Positions 22,569-31,300 of a DNA stretch of 64,000 nt are shown here, in pieces. The first letter of the stretch is position 1. Each line of letters starts with the position of its first letter. The notes below the pieces were generated by a model. The model had not been told where the DNA came from. It searched no databases and was given only the letters and a program-made list of their open reading frames with translations. A program made the position numbers and the translations under genes. The DNA lies in NCBI GenBank assembly GCA_949987565.1, contig OX465114.1:8623243-8687242 (forward strand). Direction: 5' to 3'. This DNA comes from Luidia sarsii. Its lineage: Eukaryota > Echinodermata > Asteroidea > Paxillosida > Luidiidae.

Positions 22569-22735
22569 ATAAAAAAATGTTGCAAACTGCTTTAATACTG
22601 ACTAGAATAACCAAAATGCAAATATCAAAATTTAGTGGGCCTGATGTTTCAATCTGAGCAGGACCTTTCTCAAAGGCCTTTGAGAAAGGTCCTGCTCAGA
22701 TTGAAACATCAGGCCCACTAAATTTTGATATTTGT
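22569..22735. mobile_element. foldback element, family C, compact copy
   Basis: Two arms of about 55 bases meet directly at ctcaaaggcctttgag with no loop. They carry gtgggcctgatgtttcaatc and its complement. The left flank atgttgcaaactgctt is shared with the copy at 20234-20610. Confidence 0.85.
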
Positions 22736-22739
22736 TATT

Positions 22740-23215
22740 ATTATTATTATAAATAAAAAATAAAAAAAAACACAATTTGAGACAAAATGTATTGTGAGTG
22801 TACTACAGAGGTTACATACTGTTCTACTGTTGATGAGTTTGAAGAGTTTAGGCCAGGGAGTGCATGTCTGTTCTGCCTCTGCTGAGATGTACTGTACCTA
22901 CATGTATCTGCTTCTATTCAAGGAATACATGTATATGGATGTCTCTTGCCTTCTCAGAAGTCTCCAAGGGTTCTGATGGCTTAGGCTTTAGGGAGGGGAG
23001 TGCGTTCATATTATTTTGGGTGAAATTTACGTATGTATCCTTTAAGGACTCCTTTTTTCCAGACATTGTAGATTTGAACAGACATTGGCCCTCATTGGAG
23101 ATCTGAAGTGTTCTATTTGCTTAAGGTTAGTGTGGGGTGCGCACGTCTGTTTTTGAGATACCGTATCTGTGTATAAACCTTCAATCACTATACAGTATTT
23201 GAATCCTCACTGCTT
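22740..23215 (+). other. spacer between duplication copies
   Basis: A TTA/AT-rich run is followed by sequence without recognised features. It contains the stretch just past the truncated IgB stop codon. Confidence 0.5.
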
Positions 23216-23218
23216 CTG

Positions 23219-24814
23219 CTACCAGCTCGCCAGGCAGAGTGGCGGCTTTCCTGTCGTCTGGCCTGCTGCTCTGCTGCCGCTACTGACTATCTGTGAGTCG
23301 TAGACTGCCTCCTGCCCGGCCGCCGTGGTGTAGTGTCTTAATGGGCCCGCACTTGAGTCTTCTCCGGGACGATGCAAAGCAATGCTGAGGGTTGCTGGCG
23401 CCTTTGCCTCCGGTCGGCTCACCCTGAGTCTCCGGTCACGGCGGGTCGGCTGCCCCGGTCGGTGGGAGGTTCTCGTAGTTGCACTCGGTCTCCCCGTCGT
23501 CCTCAGCCGGCCCTTGCCGCCCCGGAGGAGATTGGCGATTGGCTTCACCGCTCCCTGACTCTGCCGGGCAAAGTCTCTTCCGTAGAGAGCGATGACGACA
23601 GCCAGGAGGACAAAGCCGAGAAATCCGCCGATTACGAGACCAGGGGAAGAGCTGTAGCTATTTGGAGAAGAGGAGCAGTCGTCCTTGCTGTTGGCCGGAC
23701 CTGAAGTGCTTGTGTCCTCTTTGTCTGGGGCAGAGACGGTAGTGGCTACCTCCTTAGCAGGAAGCACAAGGAGGAGAGCCTCTCTCTGGCTCACATAGAC
23801 ATTGCTGCCCAGTATAGCCTTGCATCTGATCCTGGTGTTGTTGAACGTGTCAGCCATGACATTTGCAATCACGAGCGTCCGTCCCCCTTCAGCGAGCTCG
23901 TAGCGGTCATCCGTAGTGCTTTGGTCAACTCTAACCTGTGTCCCATCGTCTTTGGTCACAATCCATACATACATGTACCCATCAGCTTCGGCTTGGGGCG
24001 TGGCGTGCAGGCTGCATTTGAAGACCGCCCTCTGGCCTTGGTGCCGGGTAAGCGCAGTCGGAGAGACGGAAGCGGTGGTTGGTATCTGGAGAGGCGTCAC
24101 GGAACATCTTGGGCCAGTGGCTGAACTGTACCCAACCACACAGGTGTATTCCTTCATGTTGTCAGTGTCATTAAGCACCCTCTCTATTGACAACACACTG
24201 CGTGGTTGAACAACATGCGATGGGGTGATAAGATGGAGACCGGTGGGTCCATTTTCAAACCATGGTAGTTGTTGTGCAGGTTGGTCTGAAGGAAGCCTGC
24301 AGGTCAGCGTAGCTGTCCTATTCACCAGGGTTTGTGTGGGTGGCGGTTGTACCTCACAGGATGGTTGAGGATATATTATGGTCAGAGAAGCCTTGACAGA
24401 GTCGTATGTGCTACTCGGAATATAATTGACATGTTCCCAGCTGTCTGGAATATACACTCGGCAGAAGTACTGCCCACTGTGCTGTGGCTGGACATTGTAG
24501 ATGTGAAGACGATACTGCTCTGATTGCGAGTCAAGCTGGGCCTCCATGTGGTCTGTGTGATCTTCTACCACCTGATAACATGCAACCACACGTTCAGGAT
24601 CAGAACCCGGTTGTCTCACCAAAAACCAATGGGCTTTAGATGTTTTACAACTAGGATAGTCACTCATGTCATCTGACCAGCAAGTGAATGTTACATTACC
24701 TCCGATACCAGCCACTGCATTTGACGGATTGAGTTGAAATTCTGAGTTACAGCAGGCCGTGGGTATCAGGAACAGGACCAATCTAAGCAGAGCCACCGTC
24801 GCTGGTAACTCCAT
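23219..24814 (-). CDS. IgB: tandem duplicate of IgA with altered, truncated tail
   Basis: This encodes 531 residues from the Met at 24814 (the open frame extends to 24862). The signal peptide, three Ig domains, stalk and membrane helix are nearly the same as in IgA, with about 20 substitutions. Shortly after the helix, a net loss of 19 bases relative to IgA moves the tail into another frame, which removes the YENL motif. A compensating length change restores the frame near HYTTAAGQEAVYD. The protein stops at a TAG at 23219-23221, where similarity to IgA also ends, so the last 45 or so codons and the VYAKV motif are missing. The ectodomain is intact and open, so it may work as a receptor with altered signalling or a decoy, or it may be an early pseudogene. 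Expression is unknown. Confidence 0.75.
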   Translation of the reverse strand: MELPATVALLRLVLFLIPTACCNSEFQLNPSNAVAGIGGNVTFTCWSDDMSDYPSCKTSKAHWFLVRQPGSDPERVVACYQVVEDHTDHMEAQLDSQSEQYRLHIYNVQPQHSGQYFCRVYIPDSWEHVNYIPSSTYDSVKASLTIIYPQPSCEVQPPPTQTLVNRTATLTCRLPSDQPAQQLPWFENGPTGLHLITPSHVVQPRSVLSIERVLNDTDNMKEYTCVVGYSSATGPRCSVTPLQIPTTASVSPTALTRHQGQRAVFKCSLHATPQAEADGYMYVWIVTKDDGTQVRVDQSTTDDRYELAEGGRTLVIANVMADTFNNTRIRCKAILGSNVYVSQREALLLVLPAKEVATTVSAPDKEDTSTSGPANSKDDCSSSPNSYSSSPGLVIGGFLGFVLLAVVIALYGRDFARQSQGAVKPIANLLRGGKGRLRTTGRPSATTRTSHRPGQPTRRDRRLRVSRPEAKAPATLSIALHRPGEDSSAGPLRHYTTAAGQEAVYDSQIVSSGSRAAGQTTGKPPLCLASW

Positions 24815-25283
24815 CTCTGAGCTCAGAGTGGAGTCAGACTCTCCCGTCTTCCCGTCGGTCAAAGATGGCGGCTACTGTAGGCTGGTGAACTCAGTCGTCT
24901 GGTCAGCGGCCAGGGTTAAGTGTACTGTCTGACCGACGAAAAATCGCTGACAGTCAAAAACGAAAAAAGTTTTCTTTGCCAATTTTTCAAATTGTTCAAA
25001 AGTTCCCAGTCAGATTTTCCTTTGAAGGAAAAAAAAGGTGGATCCTTCTAGTCAAAGCAAAGTCACTCTGAGCCGTATCAGCCGTGAGTCAGATTTGTTG
25101 TCAAACATTCACTCGGTAAAATCAGTTTTCAATCCCTGGCTTGCCACATTCTCGTGTCGGAGAAATAACATCACGTGGCTCCAATCACCCTTGTGACAAT
25201 GTCTGTCTGTGCTGTCCGGGCCACAAGAGGAAATGTGTTTTGTTTAATTGGAAAACTGTCACCACCGCTGAGATGACGTCTGC

Positions 25284-25296
25284 CACTATATATTCA
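25284..25296 (-). promoter_or_regulatory. possible TATA box upstream of IgB
   Basis: This is the duplicate of the TATA-like motif upstream of IgA, about 478 bases from the IgB start codon. One flanking base differs between the copies. Confidence 0.25.
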
Positions 25297-25516
25297 GAAT
25301 GAGGCCAGCCCTAGTTTCCTTTTGCTAGTCCAGAGGTGAGGCCCACCCAAAAAAGAGAAACGTTTGGTCTTATTGCTCTGGATATCTTTTTCTGGATGTA
25401 CTTCTGCTTTGCTTGGACAGGGGCTAGGGAGAAATGCCCTGGGATAATTTCCTCGACTGTTTCCTGCTCGGTCTAAAGAGTTCTTGCCCATGCATGGCTT
25501 GTACACTGTGTGTGAA

Positions 25517-25535
25517 TGCTCTGGCTCTGGTTCTG

Positions 25536-25596
<61 letters not shown>

Positions 25597-26290
25597 CCCT
25601 GGCTCTGGCTCTGGCTCTGGCTCTGGCCTTGACCCAGGCCCTGTCCCTGACAATTGCAAGAACAATTAATCTTGCAGTAACCCAGGCAATGACTCTGGCA
25701 ATGGCCCTGTCAATGGCTCTGGTTCTTGCCTTTGCTTTGGGTTTGGCTCTGGCTCTGATTCAGGCTTTGGCCAAGGCATTGGCCCTGGCATTGGCCCTGG
25801 CATTGGCCCTGGCATTGGCCCTGGCATTGGCCCTGGCATTGGCCCTGGCATTGGCCCTGGCATTGGCCCTGGTGTTGGCCCTGGCGTTGGCCCTGGCGTT
25901 GGCCCTGGCGTTGGCCCTGGCGTTGGCCCTGGCATTGGCCCTGGCATTGGCCCTGGCATTGGCCCTGGCATTGGCCCTGGCATTGGCCCTGGCATTGGCC
26001 CTGGCATTGGCCCTGGCCCTGGCCCTGGCCCTGGCCCTGGCATTGGCCCTGGCATTGGCCCTGGCATTGGCCATGGCATTGGCCCTGGCATTGGCCCTGG
26101 CATTGGCCCTGACATTGGCCCTGGCATTGGCCCTGGCATTGGCCCTGGCATTGGCCCTGGCATTGGCATTGGCCCTGGCAATGACTTTGACATTGACTTT
26201 GCCTATTTTGTTCATAGCAATGGTTCTTGGTCTGGACTTTGGGTTTGGCTTTGGTTTTGGCTTGGGATGGGCTTGGGCTTGTATTTTCCG
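25517..26290. repeat. CTGGCY and 12-bp repeat upstream of IgB
   Basis: This occupies the same position as 19385-20215 but is mostly ggctct hexamers, followed by a homogeneous 12-bp unit ggccctggcatt (25770-26170). The two paralogous arrays have therefore been rebuilt since the duplication. Confidence 0.9.
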
Positions 26291-26892
26291 TGTCCCCCAG
26301 CATTATATGGAGGTGTTGAAATTCAAATACAGGTTGTATATCTCAATCCTTGAGAGGGGGCTTCCCAAATAGGTAGGGATGCCAGTCAGAATCATTGGAC
26401 CTTTAAATCTGCAAGGAATTAAAAACCCCGTCTCCATTCAGATGAAACAGCAATCGTTGGTGAACCTGGCTACAGCAGTGCATGGATCACACAGAGTGGA
26501 TGCAGGTTTTTAATCGTACTCAAGTCTAGTCCAGTGAGAACAGGCAGGAGTGTTTAATCAACCATTGTGGAGAGGGCTACTGTTAGGATACATAATATTA
26601 GGCATGCAGTAATCATTATCTGGACAACTTTTACACACTTGATATTCTAAAACTAATATCAACATGTTTGAAACGGCTTTACGGACTAAAAATGACTCAA
26701 ACCTCTACAAATAGGGAAAATTTTGAGGGCCCAGCATTTCAGTTTTAGCATGACCCAAGTCTGTCAATAAGCATTTCTCCTTTTTCCGTTGTTCAGATTC
26801 TTATCTGTTTTTCTTCCCTGTCATTCTGCCTTTGAGGTACATGTAGGTCCTGACAGGACTGAAGTGATCGAGGGATTCTGCAAAGGGCTTAA

Positions 26893-27237
26893 AGCCGCTA
26901 CACAACATTGGTCGAGGTCAATGAATAACTTTCATACGTTGTCTGATCCAACATGAACATTTCAGCTTAATCCGACTACCGAGTCTCGAGGAAACTGTGA
27001 AAACTGTGAAAACTGTTTCATTTGTTTCGCGAAAATGCAGCATTCAACGCCGTACTGTTCCGAAAAATACTTTAGATCTCGGTGAGACGTAAACAATTTC
27101 TTTTACTCTTTTCTCTAAAAATACAGCGATTTTTACAGATATATTTAAGTGCAAGGTTTTGACCATAACCATCTTCAAACTATAAGTTTCATGTAAATCT
27201 GTAAACATTTCTCTCTTACCAATGTTGTGTAGGGGCT
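26893..27237. mobile_element. MITE, family E, TTAA target sites (piggyBac-like), copy 2
   Basis: It has the same ends as the copy at 10968-11335 (one left-end mismatch), with TTAA at 26889-26892 and 27238-27241. Interior blocks shared with copy 1 include acgttgtctgatccaacat and catttgtttcgcgaaaatgc. Confidence 0.75.
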
Positions 27238-27675
27238 TTAAAATTAATGAAAATCTAGACCATGCCTGTTCATGTGACACATCTTCATATTTAAGAAACT
27301 CTAATCGCTGCAGTTTGTGTCAAACGGAAAATGCCAATCGACAGAATATGGTGGTCATGATTGGCCCTCTGTCTATCACTCCCGTAACTTCCTTAATTTT
27401 CTTTTTGTCCCTGTCATTCTGCGAAAGATCCTGCTGGGATCGAGATGTCAAGCCCTCAACACGTTTGGCTAAATTTGTAGGACTGTGATAAGCAAAGAGA
27501 GAGAGAGAGAGAGAGCTGTGCATGAATTTCAATCATGGCCGGTGTTGTAGACATGGTAGAGGTGCCTGAGCTGGTGTATTTGCATGTGGAAAACAGGAGA
27601 CTCCTCACTCTAATAAAATCAGGCTGTGAGCTGAATAATTCACTTTTAAATGAAAAATGGGAAACGCTCCACGGG

Positions 27676-28009
27676 GAATGCAACCCAAAATATGAAGTTT
27701 GCTTATCTGATTGTGCGTTAAAAGCAACCTACAATTACCTATGAGCCACTCGCGTACGATTTTCTTAAAGAGAGAAAATTCATGGAGTTCTAGCGGTCGA
27801 ATTTGCGTGCCTGTACGTCGCCATCTTTTTTATGGTGCCACCACCGATTGCGGGGGTGTGGTGTTTTTGTGGAGAAGGCGGCAACCGGGTCTGATTGGTC
27901 AATTATGCTTGTTCAATCCTTTCAATTTTAACTGAAGCTATTAATCAGCATGTTCACCTTGGAGAACCAATCAGATTTTATAGCAAACTTTGTATTCTGG
28001 GTTGCATTC
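27676..28009. mobile_element. MITE, family F (gaatgcaaccc termini)
   Basis: The ends read gaatgcaacccaaaatatga and, inverted, gcaaactttgtattctgggt tgcattc; they also share the inner motif atctgattg. The 334-base element has no coding frame and overlaps the end of a 69-codon open frame (27535-27744), which makes that frame doubtful. Confidence 0.65.
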
Positions 28010-28024
28010 GGAGAGCTGGAGAGC

Positions 28025-28150
28025 AGTAGATTATAAGGTTTGCACGGTGGAGGCAAAGGGTGGAAAGTTTGCAGCAACACCACGGTAGGTCATCGCCTTC
28101 GAGGGGTATGGCTCTGAAAGAGATGACTTGCAGGGTGTCACCGCAAACAA
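28025..28150. mobile_element. family A foldback fragment
   Basis: The blocks aaggtttgcacggtgg, tatggctctgaaagagatga and gggtgtcaccgcaaac match the arms of family A. It lies just downstream of the IgC stop codon. Confidence 0.55.
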
Positions 28151-28301
28151 GAAGCCGTCATGTGAATAAATTGGAAAGATACTGCTGCTCAAATCAACGT
28201 CACGCTCTCATTTTGAGCACAAAATATTTACATTGATGCAGCTCTACAGAATTCAGGGCTGAACTGTTAGGGGGGGGGGTGATCTCACAGTACAATTGGT
28301 C

Positions 28302-31300
28302 CTACACAGGAGTGGCTGCATTGTTGAACTCATTCACGTCGTCCCCCCTGTCCAGCTCGTTATTCGGGGACCCTTCAGATTGGTCGATGGCCGACTTCTT
28401 CCTGAGCTTGTGAACGCAGCACGTAATGACCAGAACGGCCAGGATCAGAACCACGGCCAGAATGCCGCCTGCCATTATGACGAAAGGAAACGGTTCTTGC
28501 CTGTCTGTCGGGTCGTCCCCCTTCAGGTGTGGCTTCTTGGACGCTTCATCCCGGACAGAGGGGGTGGTGTCTCCGCCATATTTGACAGTGAAGGCGATGT
28601 CACTGCCCTCTAGGACATGAATGGCGGTGCCACTGCCCTCTGTGACAGCATCGTTGTCATTCAGGGCAGGAGTTGTGTCACTGCCATCCAGGAGAGTGAT
28701 TGCAGTGCCACTGCCGTGCAGGACATCGCTGTTTGCTTCACTTCCATCACTGGCTGTGTCACTGCTATCCATGACAGTGACGGTCATGACATTGCCGTCC
28801 ATAACGGCTGAAGTGGTTTCGCGGCTGCCATCTGTGGCAATGTCAGTTGTGACACTCCATCCCAGTGTGGTTGTGCCATCCAGGAAAGAAGTTGTTGTGT
28901 CACTGTCATCCAGAGCCTGAGTCGTGGTGTCAGTGCCATCCAGGACAGAAGTCGTGGTGTCAGTGTCATCCAGGACAGAAGTTGTGGTGTCAGTGCCATC
29001 CAGGACAGAAGTTGTGGTGTCAGTGCCATCCAGGAAAGAAGTTGTGGTGTCAGTGCCATCCAGGACAGAAGTCGTGGTGTCAGTGTCATCCAGGACAGAA
29101 GTTGTGGTGTCAGTGCCATCCAGGACAGAAGTTGTGGTGTCAGTGCCATCCAGGAAAGAAGTTGTGGTGTCAGTGCCATCCAGAACAGAAGTTGTGGGGT
29201 CGGTGCCATCCAGGACAGAAGTTGTGGTGTCAGTGCCATCCAGGACAGAAGTCGTGGTGTCAGTGCCATCCAGGAAAGAAGTTGTGGTGTCAGTGCCATC
29301 CAGGACAGAAGTTGTGGTGTCAGTGCCATCCAGGACAGAAGTCGTGGTGTCAGTGCCATCCAGGAAAGAAGTTGTGGTGTCAGTGCCATCCAGGACAGAA
29401 GTTGTGGTGTCAGTGCCATCCAGGACAGAAGTTGTGGTGTCAGTGCCATCCAGGAAAGAAGTTGTGGTGTCAGTGCCATCCAGGACAGAAGTTGTGGGGT
29501 CAGTGCCATCCAGGACAGAAGTTGTGGGGTCAGTGCCATCCAGGACAGAAGTTGTGGTGTCAGTGCCATCCAGGACAGAAGTCGTGGTGTCAGTGTCATC
29601 CAGGACAGAAGTTGTGGTGTCAGTGCCATCCAGGACAGAAGTCGTGGTGTCACTGTCATCCCAAACAGAGGTTGTGATGCCACTGTCATCCCGGGCAGAA
29701 GTGGTGGTGTCACTGCCATCGGGGGCTGAAGTGGTAGTGTAACTGCCCTCAAGGAAAGAGGTCTTGATGTCACTACCATCCAGAGCCAAAGTTGTGGTGT
29801 AACTGCCCTCCAGGACTGACGCCATGGTGTCAGTGTCATCCAGGACAGAAGTCGTGGTGTCACTGTCATCCCAAACAGAGGTTGTGGTGCCACTGTCATC
29901 CTGGGCAGAAGTGGTGGTGTCACTGCTGCCTAGGACAGAAATGGTGGTGTAACTGCCCTCCAGGACAGAAGTTGTGGTGTCAGCGTCATCCAGGACAGAA
30001 GTCGTGGTGTCAGTGCTATCCAGGACAGAAGTGGTGATGTCGGTGCCATGAAGAGCAGGAGTGGTGATGTCGGTGCCATGAAGGGCAGTAGTGGTTGTGT
30101 ACATCATAGTTATAGTCATTACACTGCCATCAGTGACAGTTGTAGCGCTGTCACTGCCATCTGTGGCAGTATCAGTTGTGCCACTAACATCTGGGACTGC
30201 AGTGGTTGTGTCAGCGCTGTCTGGTACAGAAGGCACGGTGTCAGTGTCATGTAGAACAGATGTTGTGCCGCTTTGATCAGGGACAGAAGTAGTGGTGTCG
30301 CTTACGTCTGGGACAGCACTGGCTGTGACCCTTCCATCACTGGTTTTTCCACCATTGTCCATGATGGTGATGGCTGTGACACTGCCATCAGGGATGACAG
30401 TCGAGGCATCACGGCCATCCAGGACAGCTGTAGTGGTCTCACTGCCGTCCCGGATAGAAAGGGTCTTGTCACTTCCAACAAAGTTTATAGTGGAGGTGAT
30501 TTCAGTGCCATCCGTGACGGCGATGGTCGTGACACCGTCATCTGGGAAGGCAGTATAAGTGTCATTCAGGACAGAATCAACTGTACTGCCATCTGTGATA
30601 GAGGTAGTGGGACTGTTGCCAATCGGGACAGCAGGGGTTGTGATGCTTTCGTCAATCACAGCAGTTGCTGTTACATAGCCACTAGACACAGTAGTCCTCT
30701 CCTTGTCAGTAATGGTGGTGCTTACCTGGACAGTAGGATCACTCTCGTCCAGGGTAGTGTTGATGGGGTCACTGCCATCCAGGGTAGTATTGGTGGGGTC
30801 AGTGCCATCCAGGGTAGTATTGGTGGGGTCAGTCCCATCCAGGGTAGTATTGGCAAGGTCAGTTCCATCCAGGGTAGTATTGTTTGGTTCAGTGCCATCC
30901 AGGGTAGTATTAGCAAGGTCAGTGCTTTCCAGGGTAGTATTGGTGGGGTCAGTGCTATACAGGATAGTATTGTTGGGGCCAGTGACATCTAGGGTAGTAT
31001 TGGTGGGGTCAGTGCTATCCAGGGTAGTATTGTTAGGTTCAGTGCCCTCCAGGGTAGTATTAGCAAGGTCAGTGCTATACAGGGTAGTATTGTTGGGGTC
31101 AGTGACATCTACCGGTAGGGTAGTACTGATAGGCTCAGTGGTAGTCATCATTGTTGTGGGCACCTCAACTGGGATTACAACAATGGAAGCCTCTTCAGTG
31201 CTTTGATAGGAAATGCCCCGCAGAATGGCCACACAACTCACCCTGGAGTCATTGAACTCCCCGACTGAGACGTCCACAATCTCCAACACGTGGCCGGTCT

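Larger units (their letters stand above)
23222..26790. repeat. tandem segmental duplication, copy 2 (contains IgB)
   Basis: This is the direct duplicate of 16995-22460. Its left boundary falls inside the 3' end of the receptor coding sequence, which is why IgB lacks the end of the IgA tail. Matching stretches continue to about 26790, where copy 2 matches copy 1 near 22370-22460. Confidence 0.85.

Noticed and set aside
27535..27744. 69-codon open frame starting MAGVVDMVEVPELVYLHVEN
   Set aside because: Its composition is protein-like, but its last codons run into the terminal repeat of a MITE and no family was recognised; probably chance or a dead transposon fragment.
28784..29923. 379-codon frame and + strand frames overlapping IgC
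   Set aside because: These are shadows of the 30-bp coding repeat of IgC. The IgC frame alone continues into Ig domains, a signal peptide and a membrane helix.
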